From JBBRVW01 sp038246545 (GTDB taxonomy: Bacteria; Actinomycetota; Actinomycetes; JACCUZ01), in NCBI GenBank assembly GCA_038246545.1, contig JBBRVW010000057.1:1-19270 (forward strand): a stretch of DNA of 19,270 bases, read 5' to 3'. Of the stretch, positions 6,913 through 14,279 are shown piece by piece. The notes under the pieces are model-generated. The model had not been told where the DNA came from. It saw only the letters and a list, made by a program, of their open reading frames with translations, and ran no database searches. Numbering within the stretch: the first letter of the stretch is position 1; every line of letters begins with the position of its first letter. Position numbers and translations under genes: made by a program.

Positions 6913-7866
6913 ATGGCCTTGACCCGCTGGGCGTCTCTGGCGCTCGCCGCCCCACTGATGGTCGCCGTGATCCAGCCCGCGCAGGCACACGACGGCCGAC
7001 GCCCCGACACCTACACCCTCGCTGGCGACGCCGGCGGGTCGAAGTTCGAGGGGATCGGCGTGGACCGCGACGCCGGCACGTTCCACGTCAGCGAGGTCAC
7101 GGGCGGGGAGATCCATCGCGGCGACACCCGGGCCGGGACGACCGAGGAGTGGATGCCCGAGGGGGCCGACGGGCGGCTCACCGCTCGGGGGATCACGACC
7201 GACTCCGAGGACCGGGTCTACATCGCCGGAGGACCCAACGGTCTGAACACGTCACGGCCGGACCTGTGGGTCTACTCCGCCGACGGCGGTCTGCTCGCAG
7301 CGTTGCGCGTCGGGGAGCCGGACGCGTTCCTCAACGACGTCGCGATCGGACCGGACGGCGCCGCGTACTTCACCAACTCCAACGCCCCCCAGATCTTCCG
7401 GGTGTCCGAGACGGATGGCGCCTGGCAGGTCAGCACCTGGGTCGACGCGGCCGGGGTGATCTCCCAGCAGCCGGGGTTCAACCTCGGCGGCATCGTCGTC
7501 GCCCCGGACGCGAAGGCGCTCGTCGTCGCCCAGGGCAACGTCGGGACGCTGTGGCGCTTCGAGCTGGCAAGCCGGAAGGTCACCGAGGTCGACACCGACG
7601 GTGCGAACCTGGTCGACGCCGACGGTCTCGTGCTGCGGGGTCACCGGCTGACGGTCGTCCGCAACTTCTCCCGCGTGATCACCACGCTGCGACTCGACGG
7701 GCACTCCCGGTCCGCCCGGCTCCTCTCCGAGGTCGGCACGGACCCCGACCGGGTGTTCACCACCGCCAAGATCGCCCACGGCCGGCTGCTCCTGGTCGAC
7801 AGCAAGTTCGACGAGGCCGTCGCGACGCCGCCCTATGAGGTCGTGGCGCTGCGCGTCCCGCGGTGA
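6913..7866 (+). CDS. Exported SMP-30/gluconolactonase-like beta-propeller protein
   Basis: This 317-residue protein has a Sec signal peptide: basic MALTRW, hydrophobic core LALAAPLMVAVI, and probable cleavage after AQA near residue 25. The mature part has repeated blade-like segments such as FEGIGVDRDAGTFHVSEVTGG, LNDVAIGPDGAAYFTNSNAP, LGGIVVAPDAKALVVAQGN and ADGLVLRGHRLTVVRNFS, which match six-bladed SMP-30/lactonase propellers. Such proteins hydrolyse lactones or act as binding propellers; the metal site residues (Glu, Asn, Asp) appear to be partly present but I cannot confirm activity. ATG 6913 has GGAGG at 6901-6905. The stop overlaps the GTG of the ankyrin lipoprotein (GTGA), so the two exported proteins are made together and probably work together outside the membrane. 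Confidence 0.82.
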   Translation: MALTRWASLALAAPLMVAVIQPAQAHDGRRPDTYTLAGDAGGSKFEGIGVDRDAGTFHVSEVTGGEIHRGDTRAGTTEEWMPEGADGRLTARGITTDSEDRVYIAGGPNGLNTSRPDLWVYSADGGLLAALRVGEPDAFLNDVAIGPDGAAYFTNSNAPQIFRVSETDGAWQVSTWVDAAGVISQQPGFNLGGIVVAPDAKALVVAQGNVGTLWRFELASRKVTEVDTDGANLVDADGLVLRGHRLTVVRNFSRVITTLRLDGHSRSARLLSEVGTDPDRVFTTAKIAHGRLLLVDSKFDEAVATPPYEVVALRVPR

Positions 7867-9140
7867 GGCGGGCCGTCGGTCTGGCCGGGGTGGTTGCGGT
7901 GGCTGCTCTGACCGCCTGCACGTCAGGGCAGCCACCTGTGGTGGATCGGGCCGCACCGGAGACCGCGACGCAGAGCGCGGACGCCGCGCCCGAACCGAGC
8001 GGCTCGACTCCGAGCGCCGACCTCGGCAGGCGCCAGGCCCGGTTGGACGATGCCCTGATCGAGGCCGCCTGGGCCGGTGATGTCCGCCGCGCGCGCGAGC
8101 TCGTCGCGGGCGGTGCCGACGTCAACGACAAGGACGACTCCCAGCAGAGCGCCTACCTCATCTCCACCAGCCAGGGCTACCTCGACCTCCTCGAGCTGAC
8201 CCTGCGCAGCGGCGCGGACGTCGGCTCGCTCGACAGCTTCAACGGAACGGGCCTCATCCGCGCTGCCGACCGCGGCCATGCCGACATCGTGGGCCGCCTG
8301 CTCCGCACCGACATCGACGTCGACCACGTCAACAACCTCGGGTGGACCGCCCTGCACGAGGCGATCCTGCTCGGGGACGGCAGCCGCCGGTACGTCGACA
8401 CGGTGCGGCTACTCGTCGCAGGTGGCGCGGACGTCGAGCTGCCGTCCCGACACGACGGGGTCGCGCCGATCGACCAGGCCAGGGCCGAGGGCCACCGGGC
8501 GATCGAGGGCACGCTGCGCGCCGCGCTCGACAGCGGCCGCGTGCGCGACCCCGACACTGCCCTCCTGCGGGCGGCGACCGGCGGCGACGCGGATCGGGCC
8601 GCGCTCGCGCTCCGCGCCGGAGCGGACCTGGAGACTCGCGACGACCGCCGCCGTACGCCGCTGCTGCTCGCCGTGACCCACGACCGGGTCGCCGTGGCGC
8701 GCGTGCTCGTCGCGCTCGACGCTGACCCCGACGCCCTCGACGACCAGCACGACACGCCCTGGCTCGTCAGCGGGGTGACCGGCAGCGTCGCGATGGCCGA
8801 CGTTCTGCTGCCCTACGACCCGGACCTCACGGTGCTCAACCGATTCGGCGGGACGGCCCTGATCCCGGCAAGCGAGCGTGGGCACGTCGGCTACGTGCGC
8901 CGCGTCGTGAAGACGGACATCGACGTGAACCTGGTGAACGACCTCGGCTGGACGGCCCTGCTGGAGGCGGTGATCCTCGGCGACGGGTCGCGGCCGTACC
9001 AGCGGATCGTGCGGACCTTGCTGGCGGCCGGGGCCGACCCACGGATCGGCGACCGGCATGGCGTCACGCCACTGCGCCATGCTCGCGCCCGCGGACATGA
9101 AGCGGTCATGGATGTTCTGACCGGTCTCTCGCGGCCGTGA
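7863..9140 (+). CDS. Ankyrin-repeat lipoprotein with an internally duplicated ankyrin block
   Basis: This 425-residue protein starts with a lipoprotein signal (MRRAVGLAGVVAVAALTAC) whose lipobox LTAC places the lipidated cysteine at residue 19. A Ser/Pro/Ala-rich linker reaches about residue 55. Two related ankyrin blocks follow, roughly 58-222 and 230-424. Each contains a segment TDIDV-x(2)-VN-x-LGWTAL and then LGDGSR-x-Y, followed by a repeat of the type LLxAGAD, so the protein arose by duplication of a four-to-five-repeat unit. The LGWTALxEAxxLGDG signature is shared with bacterial ankyrin proteins of the YahD type. The start GTG 7863 overlaps the SMP-30 gene stop. It should sit outside the membrane, as a binding scaffold perhaps for the propeller protein. 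No enzymatic domain is seen. Confidence 0.88.
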   Translation: MRRAVGLAGVVAVAALTACTSGQPPVVDRAAPETATQSADAAPEPSGSTPSADLGRRQARLDDALIEAAWAGDVRRARELVAGGADVNDKDDSQQSAYLISTSQGYLDLLELTLRSGADVGSLDSFNGTGLIRAADRGHADIVGRLLRTDIDVDHVNNLGWTALHEAILLGDGSRRYVDTVRLLVAGGADVELPSRHDGVAPIDQARAEGHRAIEGTLRAALDSGRVRDPDTALLRAATGGDADRAALALRAGADLETRDDRRRTPLLLAVTHDRVAVARVLVALDADPDALDDQHDTPWLVSGVTGSVAMADVLLPYDPDLTVLNRFGGTALIPASERGHVGYVRRVVKTDIDVNLVNDLGWTALLEAVILGDGSRPYQRIVRTLLAAGADPRIGDRHGVTPLRHARARGHEAVMDVLTGLSRP

Positions 9141-9143
9141 CGC

Positions 9144-9173
9144 CCTGGACTGCGCCACCCCCGCGGCGCCAGG
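9144..9173 (+). terminator. Possible stem-loop after the ankyrin lipoprotein gene
   Basis: CCTGG (9144-9148) can pair with CCAGG (9169-9173), and the adjacent CGCC with GGCG, leaving a four-base bulge (ACTG) on the left arm and an eight-base loop. It begins 4 bp after the ankyrin gene stop. No T-run follows, so intrinsic termination is uncertain. Confidence 0.3.
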
Positions 9174-9359
9174 TTGGCTGGCCTCGATCTTTCGTGATCT
9201 TGGTGGTGATCGTCGGGCCGGTGGTCTGGGTCCACGCGTCGTGGCCGGACGTGTCTGGTCTCCGCGTCTTCGCGGCCTTCCTGGTCCTGTTCGTTCGGCG
9301 TGGTGCCTAGGCAGTCAGGTTGTCGGTGCGTCGAGGCTGTGGTGTCCGGCCAGGAGGGG

Positions 9360-9830
9360 TCAGCCCACGGCCAGCCACTCGGGAGTCGCAGCAGGTTTGC
9401 GGCGGCCGGTGTGCACGATCCGGCCGGCGATGTTGAGCAGTCGCAGTCGCAGTCGCAGCCGTTTGGGTTCCCAGGTTCGGGCCGGGGTGCCGGTCAGGGC
9501 CAGGTGTTGGGTCCAGGCCAGCAGGTCCGCGGCAAGGGAGGCGACCTCGAGCCAGATCTGGTTGGCGGCGAACTTGTGCAGCAGCACGTTGGCGAGCCCC
9601 GTGTCGGTCGGCCATGCAGTCACCGCCCCGTGCGATCGGCACCGCACGATCAGTACGACCTTCCCCGGGTCGTGGCCGAGTCCGGCCCGTGCGCCACGGC
9701 GCCAGGTGCGCGTACAACGCCCGATCCAGCCCCATCACGGCGACGGTGTGGGTGAGCAGCGAGGCGCCGGCCGAGGAGATCAACGACTCGCTGCCCGCGA
9801 CTACCCGAACCCGTCTCGAGCGCCGGCTAC
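9360..9830 (-). mobile_element. Relic of an IS1380-family transposase gene, catalytic core deleted
   Basis: Reading on the minus strand, about 9820-9690 encodes an IS1380-like N-terminus (RVRVVAGSESLISSAGA, then VMGLDRALYAHLAPWR). A frameshift near 9690 leads into a second frame with GLGHDPGKVVL (about 9680-9650). After a junction at about 9655-9615 the same frame continues into the family C-terminus: DTGLANVLLHKFAANQIW, LAADLLAWTQHLALTGTPAR, WEPKRLRLRLRL, then GRIVHTGRR, ending at 9360. An intact IS1380 transposase is about 450 residues; only about 150 remain, and the whole DDE catalytic core is absent. I could not identify terminal inverted repeats or target duplication. The flanks 9141-9359 and 9831-9971 contain no gene I can support and may be leftover IS ends. 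Confidence 0.78.
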
Positions 9831-9971
9831 GTTCCTCCTCACCAACGGAGTGCCTCTCAGCTCGGTCGATCTGCTGTCTTCGCAAACACCAGAATCCAAG
9901 CAGGGCAGGCACTTCCGTGCATCTGCCGCCCGTGTCGCAGCACCCGATCAGCGACCCAGCGAAGGTCGAGG

Positions 9972-10697
9972 CTAGGTGTCCTGCCTCGGCACGTTGTTGA
10001 CAGTCGACAGCGTGACGCAGCAGCGGCCCTCGGCCGGGTCGAGTCGCGCGGTCAACGCGCCGTCGGTGCCGCGCTCGGCCATCACCTCGAGGAGGGCCAG
10101 GTTCATGCCGCAGACCAGGTCCGTGTGGTCGCGCACCAACCCGTGGAATGGGCAGTTGGTCAGCGTGACCCTGTCGTTCTGATGGCGCGGTGCGTATCCG
10201 TGAGCCGCCAGCGTGGTGCAGGCCGCATCGACGATCTTGGAGCGCGAAGGCCGTGCTCCGGCCGCTACCCGCGTCTCGTCGCCGAGGTCGCGGCCCGCGT
10301 CGGCCGCCACCCGGTGCAGGGCGTCGAGGGCAGCCGTGCGGTCCGCGGCGGACGCCTCGATCGCCGATGCCATCAGGTGCGCCGCGAGGTCGTAGTGGCG
10401 TTGGGGCAGGGTCACCGACAGCTCGCGGGTAGAGCGTCGATACAGCTTGGTGGGGCGGCCCGCGCCCGGGCCTTGACGTCCGGAGAGGCGCTTGAACTCC
10501 GTGTCGAGCAGCCCTTCCTCGACCAGCCGGTCCAGGTGGAACTTTGCGGTGTGCCGCGGCACACCGACGCGTTCGGACGCCTCGTCGCGGCTGACCGGGT
10601 CGCCCTGCGCGACGACATGGCGGAAGAGCTCCCGACGGATCGGGTCGGCCAGGGCCGCGACACCGGCCACCTGCTCGGCAAAGTCGTCGGCATCCAC
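9972..10697 (-). CDS. SufR-like winged-helix regulator (putative Fe-S sensor)
   Basis: This 241-residue protein has an N-terminal ArsR-like winged helix: LADPIRRELFRHVV, then SRDEASERVGVPRHTAKFHL as helix-turn-helix, and a wing around GAGRPTKLYRRS. The C-terminal domain carries cysteines in NCPFHGLVRDHTDLVCGMN (C-x13-C) and, about 29 residues on, RCC, matching the Fe-S-binding pattern of SufR/COG2345 regulators. The spacing parallels that of the regulator at 3790-4491, so the two are distant paralogues. The start GTG 10697 has AAAGG 7 bp upstream. It is divergent from the DoxX-folE-transaldolase-flavoprotein operon, and a 33-bp dyad in the shared promoter is its probable operator. It likely represses both its own gene and the operon until its cluster is damaged or lost; this is inference. 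Confidence 0.85.
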   Translation of the reverse strand: MDADDFAEQVAGVAALADPIRRELFRHVVAQGDPVSRDEASERVGVPRHTAKFHLDRLVEEGLLDTEFKRLSGRQGPGAGRPTKLYRRSTRELSVTLPQRHYDLAAHLMASAIEASAADRTAALDALHRVAADAGRDLGDETRVAAGARPSRSKIVDAACTTLAAHGYAPRHQNDRVTLTNCPFHGLVRDHTDLVCGMNLALLEVMAERGTDGALTARLDPAEGRCCVTLSTVNNVPRQDT

Positions 10698-10725
10698 GGA
10701 CGAGCCTTTCTAAAAGAGGAATTGC

Positions 10726-10758
10726 TTGACGAAAGAGGCAGTGGCGCTCTAACGTCAA
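10726..10758. promoter_or_regulatory. 33-bp dyad operator overlapping the operon promoter
   Basis: The arms TTGACGAAAGAG (10726-10737) and CTCTAACGTCAA (10747-10758) are inverted repeats matching at 10 of 12 positions, with a 9-bp spacer. The dyad coincides with a good plus-strand promoter: -35 TTGACG (10726-10731), 18-bp spacer, -10 TAACGT (10750-10755), with the operon start at 10789. By symmetry a second TTGACG on the minus strand could serve the regulator gene. A dimeric regulator bound here would block RNA polymerase in both directions. A direct repeat AAAGAGG (10713-10719 and 10732-10738) lies alongside. Confidence 0.65.
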
Positions 10759-10788
10759 ATGTACTGTCCCTTAGACCTGGAGGCAACG

Positions 10789-11244
10789 ATGACGACCACC
10801 GACACGCGGCAGGCACCGATGACGGCCACGAGCAGGTGGCGCGACCCGGCCTTCCAGGCGTTCGCGCTGTTGCGGACCGCGTTCACGGTGGCGCCGATCG
10901 TCTTCGGGCTCGACAAGTTCTTCGACGTCCTCACGGACTGGCAGCTGTACCTCGCCCCGACGTTCGACGACGTCGTTCCGGGCACTGCGCACCAGGCGAT
11001 GCTCGCGGTGGGGGTCGTGGAGATCGCAGCGGGAGTGCTGGTGGCGCTGCGCCCGCATATCGGCGGGTACGTCGTCGCGGCGTGGCTTGCCGGGATCATC
11101 GTGAACCTGCTGCTGATTCCGGACTTCTACGACGTCGCACTGCGGGACTTCGGTCTGCTCGTCGCCGCTCTGGCGCTTGCCCGTCTGGCGGCTGCCGTCC
11201 GCACGGCCGAGGCGGGCCCGACAGCCGAGGAGCTGACGGTATGA
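10789..11244 (+). CDS. DoxX-like small integral membrane protein
   Basis: This 151-residue protein has four predicted membrane segments, roughly 24-40, 68-90, 98-115 and 120-138, with FALLRTAFTVAPIVFGLDKF near the start, GTAHQAMLAVGVVEIAAG in the middle and VALRDFGLLVAALALARL at the end. The layout resembles the DoxX/DoxD family, whose members associate with quinone-linked thiol or sulfur oxidation and, in mycobacteria, with oxidative-stress complexes. I chose ATG 10789, with GGAGG at 10779-10783; an upstream start would lie inside the promoter. It is the first gene of a four-gene operon, and its stop overlaps folE by ATGA. Family assignment is moderately sure; the role is unknown. Confidence 0.7.
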   Translation: MTTTDTRQAPMTATSRWRDPAFQAFALLRTAFTVAPIVFGLDKFFDVLTDWQLYLAPTFDDVVPGTAHQAMLAVGVVEIAAGVLVALRPHIGGYVVAAWLAGIIVNLLLIPDFYDVALRDFGLLVAALALARLAAAVRTAEAGPTAEELTV

Positions 11245-11915
11245 CGTCCGCGGCGCTGCCCGTGGCCACCGAGGCACCTCCCCGGGAGCCAGCAGCGGGG
11301 TCGACGCACTTGCGCGTGATGCACCAGTCGGCCGCGATCGACCTGGTCGCGGCGGAGGACGCCGCCGCTGCGTTCCTCAGCGCCCTCGGACTCGAACTCG
11401 ACCACGAGAGCGTTCGTGGGACCGCGGGGCGGATGGCCCGGGCGTACGCGGAGATGTTCCAGCCGCGGCCGTTCGACCTGACGACGTTCCCCAACGACGA
11501 GGGGTACGACGAGATGGTCGTCGCCCGGTCTCTCCCGGTGCACTCAGTCTGCGAGCACCACCTGCTGCCGTTCATCGGGGTCGCCCACGTCGGGTACCTC
11601 CCGGGGGAGCGCATCCTGGGCCTGTCGAAGCTGGCCCGTGTGGTGGAGCTGTTCGCGCGGCGACCGCAGGTCCAGGAGCGGCTCACCCAGCAGGTGGCGG
11701 ACTGGCTGCAGGCCAACCTGGCGCCCCGCGGGGTCGGCGTGGTCATCGAGGCCGAGCACCTGTGCATGACGGTGCGCGGAGTGCGAGCTGCCGGGGCGAG
11801 CACCGTCACCTCGGCGCTGCGCGGCTGGCTGCGCGACGACGCGGCCTCCCGTGCCGAGTTCCTCGGGCTCACCGCACGACCGATCGGCGACGGAGGAGGT
11901 CGCTACCGTGTCTGA
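11241..11915 (+). CDS. folE: GTP cyclohydrolase I
   Basis: This 224-residue enzyme converts GTP to 7,8-dihydroneopterin triphosphate, the first step toward folate and other pterins. All zinc and catalytic motifs are visible: HSVCEHHLLPFIGVAHVGY holds the Cys and His pair, GLSKLARVVELFARRPQVQE is the conserved helix, and EAEHLCMTVRG holds the second His and Cys. A family signature, GASTVTSALRG, follows. About 30 extra N-terminal residues precede the core. ATG 11241 overlaps the DoxX-like stop (ATGA). No other folate gene is nearby: its partners are a membrane protein, a transaldolase and a flavoprotein. It is therefore likely a second, condition-specific FolE rather than the housekeeping copy; this is inferred from context only. 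Confidence 0.95.
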   Translation: MTSAALPVATEAPPREPAAGSTHLRVMHQSAAIDLVAAEDAAAAFLSALGLELDHESVRGTAGRMARAYAEMFQPRPFDLTTFPNDEGYDEMVVARSLPVHSVCEHHLLPFIGVAHVGYLPGERILGLSKLARVVELFARRPQVQERLTQQVADWLQANLAPRGVGVVIEAEHLCMTVRGVRAAGASTVTSALRGWLRDDAASRAEFLGLTARPIGDGGGRYRV

Positions 11916-13041
11916 CGCCCTGGCAGAGCTGTCCGCGGCCGGAGTCGCGATCTGGCTCGACGACCTGAACCGGACCCGCCTCACCTCCGGCAGCCTGAGC
12001 GAGCTCGTCCGCGACCGGCATGTGGTGGGGGTCACATCCAACCCGACGATCTTCGCGAACGCCATCGGACACACGAGCAGCTACGACGGACAGCTCGCAG
12101 ATCTGACCAGCCGTGGCGTCCCAGCCGGCGAGGCCCTGCGGATGCTCACCACGGCCGACGTGCGATGGGCTTGCGACCTCCTCGCGCGCGTCCACGAGGC
12201 CAGCGGCGGCATCGACGGCCGCGTGTCCATCGAAGTCGATCCCCGTCTCGCGCACGAAACCGACTCGACCGTCGCCGAAGCCCGGCAGTTGTGGTGGCTG
12301 GTCGACCGCCCGAACCTGTTCGTCAAGATCCCCGCGACCGCCGCCGGGCTGCCGGCGATCGCGCAGTGCCTGGCAGAGGGCATCAGCGTCAACGTCACGC
12401 TGATCTTCTCCCTGCGGCGCTACGGCGAGGTCCTGGAGGCATTCCTGAACGGGCTCGAGCGGGCAAGCGCCGCTGGACGCGACCTCTCGCAGTTGACCTC
12501 GGTCGCCTCGTTCTTCGTCAGCCGGGTCGACACCGAGGTCGACGCGAGGCTGGACAAGCTCGGTACCGACGACGCGATCGCGCTCAGGGGAAAGGCGGCC
12601 GTCGCCAACGCGCGGCTGGCCTACCAGCACCACGAGCAGATCTTCGGCACCGAGCGGTGGGCGGCGCTGGCCCGCGCCGGTGGGCATCCACAACGGCCGC
12701 TATGGGCGTCGACCGGCGTCAAGAACCCGGCGTACGACGAGACGATGTACGTCCTGGACCTGGTCGCGCCCGGTGTGGTGAACACGATGCCCGAGGCAAC
12801 CCTCGCCGCCGTCGCCGACCACGGCACCGTCGCCGGCGACACCATCCATGCGCACTACGACCACGCCCGGCAGGTCCTCGACGACCTCGCCACGATCGGC
12901 ATCGACTACGACGACGTCGTGCGCGCTCTCGAAGCGGAGGGCGTCGAGAAGTTCGAGGCGTCCTGGGCTGACGTCACCGAGCGGATCACCGAGCGGCTGA
13001 CCGGCTCCGGCCGCGCCGCGCCGACAGCGAAGGAGTCCTGA
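11908..13041 (+). CDS. tal: Transaldolase
   Basis: This 377-residue actinobacterial-type transaldolase exchanges a dihydroxyacetone unit between sugar phosphates in the pentose-phosphate pathway (sedoheptulose-7-P plus glyceraldehyde-3-P to erythrose-4-P plus fructose-6-P). GVTSNPTIFANAI is the N-terminal family signature. The Schiff-base lysine is in NLFVKIPATAAGLPAI, and GISVNVTLIFSLRRY and LWASTGVKNPAYDETMYV are conserved barrel strands. The start GTG 11908 is preceded by a strong GGAGGAGG at 11892-11899 inside the folE end; the genes overlap by 8 bp. Together with the reductase downstream it may feed pentose-phosphate flux, and so NADPH or GTP precursors, into the same stress response. 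Confidence 0.95.
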   Translation: MSDALAELSAAGVAIWLDDLNRTRLTSGSLSELVRDRHVVGVTSNPTIFANAIGHTSSYDGQLADLTSRGVPAGEALRMLTTADVRWACDLLARVHEASGGIDGRVSIEVDPRLAHETDSTVAEARQLWWLVDRPNLFVKIPATAAGLPAIAQCLAEGISVNVTLIFSLRRYGEVLEAFLNGLERASAAGRDLSQLTSVASFFVSRVDTEVDARLDKLGTDDAIALRGKAAVANARLAYQHHEQIFGTERWAALARAGGHPQRPLWASTGVKNPAYDETMYVLDLVAPGVVNTMPEATLAAVADHGTVAGDTIHAHYDHARQVLDDLATIGIDYDDVVRALEAEGVEKFEASWADVTERITERLTGSGRAAPTAKES

Positions 13042-13043
13042 CC

Positions 13044-14279
13044 GTGGCGAGTCCGTCGAACATCGTCATCGTCGGCGCCAGCCTCGCCGGCGCCACCGCG
13101 GCCCAGACGCTGCGCGAGGAAGGGTTCACCGGCCGCATCACGCTCATCGGTGACGAGGCACACCGGCCGTACGAGCGGCCGCCGCTGTCGAAGGGCTACC
13201 TGCTGGGCGACACCGATCGGGAGAAGGTGTTCGTCCATCCCGGCGACTGGTACGACGAGCACGACATCGACCTGCGGCTCGGGACGGCGGCCGCACGCGT
13301 CGACCGGGACGCGAGGAACGTGGTGCTCGCCGACGGCAGCCGCCTGGGGTACGACGCGCTGTTGCTGACGACCGGCTCGAGTCCTCGCCGGCTGCAGGTC
13401 GCCGGCGCCGACCTCGATGGCGTCCTCTACCTGCGACGGCTCGAGGACAGTGAGCGGCTCAGGGCCGCGTTCGGCAGGGCCGCTCGCGCCGTCATCATCG
13501 GCGCGGGCTGGATCGGCCTCGAGGTCGCGGCGGCGGCGCGCGCCGCGGGGCTGGACGTCACGGTCCTCGAGCAGGCCGAGCTGCCTCTCCTGCGGGTCCT
13601 CGGCCGCGACGCCGCCCGGGTGTTCGCGGACCTGCACCGCGACCATGGGGTGGATCTGCGCTGCTCCGCGCAGGTGAAGGCCATCACCGGTGGCGACGAC
13701 CGCGTCAACGGCGTCACACTCGGGGACGGGAGCCGTCTCGACTCGGACCTCGTGCTGGTCGGTGTCGGCATCACCCCCAACGTGCACCTTGCCGCGGACG
13801 CCGGGCTCGAGACGGACAACGGGGTGGTCGTGGACGAGCACCTGCGGACCGCCGACCGGGTCGTCTACGCCGCCGGTGACGTCGCCAGCGCCTATCACCC
13901 TGGGCTCGCACGGCGGATTCGCGTCGAGCACTGGGCCAACGCCCGACGCCAGGGCGCCGTGGCCGCGAAGACGATGCTGGGTCAGGACGTCGTCTACGAC
14001 CGGTTGCCGTACTTCTTCAGCGACCAGTACGACCTCGGCATGGAATACACCGGCTTCGTCGACCCCGACGCCTACGATCAGGTCGTCTTCCGCGGCGACG
14101 TCGCCGGCCGCGAGTTCATCGCCTTCTGGCTGGCCGATGGCCGGGTGCTGGCGGGGATGACCGTCAACACCTGGGGCGTGACCGACGCCGTCGAGGGGCT
14201 CGTCCGCTCCGGGCAGCCCGTCGACCCCCATCGGCTCGGCGACCCCAGCATCCCGCTGGACGCCGTGCTCACGCGGTGA
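13044..14279 (+). CDS. FAD-dependent NAD(P)H:ferredoxin reductase-like oxidoreductase
   Basis: This 411-residue flavoprotein is of the BphA4/putidaredoxin-reductase type. The FAD Rossmann motif is IVIVGASLAGATAAQTL at the N-terminus, followed by RPYERPPLSKGYL. The NAD(P) motif is VIIGAGWIGLEVAAAARAAG near residue 150, and VVYAAGDVAS is the second FAD-binding segment. A C-terminal reductase domain starts around VEHWANARRQGAVAAKTMLG and includes PYFFSDQYDLGMEYTGF. Such enzymes pass electrons from NAD(P)H to a ferredoxin or directly to an acceptor; no ferredoxin or oxygenase gene is in view, so the partner is unknown. The start GTG 13044 lies 2 bp after the transaldolase stop with AAGGAG upstream. 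It is the last gene of the operon and overlaps the acdS relic tail-to-tail by 11 bp. Confidence 0.9.
   Translation: MASPSNIVIVGASLAGATAAQTLREEGFTGRITLIGDEAHRPYERPPLSKGYLLGDTDREKVFVHPGDWYDEHDIDLRLGTAAARVDRDARNVVLADGSRLGYDALLLTTGSSPRRLQVAGADLDGVLYLRRLEDSERLRAAFGRAARAVIIGAGWIGLEVAAAARAAGLDVTVLEQAELPLLRVLGRDAARVFADLHRDHGVDLRCSAQVKAITGGDDRVNGVTLGDGSRLDSDLVLVGVGITPNVHLAADAGLETDNGVVVDEHLRTADRVVYAAGDVASAYHPGLARRIRVEHWANARRQGAVAAKTMLGQDVVYDRLPYFFSDQYDLGMEYTGFVDPDAYDQVVFRGDVAGREFIAFWLADGRVLAGMTVNTWGVTDAVEGLVRSGQPVDPHRLGDPSIPLDAVLTR

Noticed and set aside
9432..9462. GCAGTC-type tandem repeat
   Set aside because: It corresponds to the Arg-Leu run (RLRLRLRL) at the C-terminus of IS1380 transposases, so it is explained by coding sequence rather than a separate repeat element.
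9307..10758. Minus-strand open frame of 483 codons spanning the IS relic and the second regulator
   Set aside because: Only its part at about 9690-9820 has IS1380 similarity; the rest is an alternate frame of the regulator gene and intergenic DNA.
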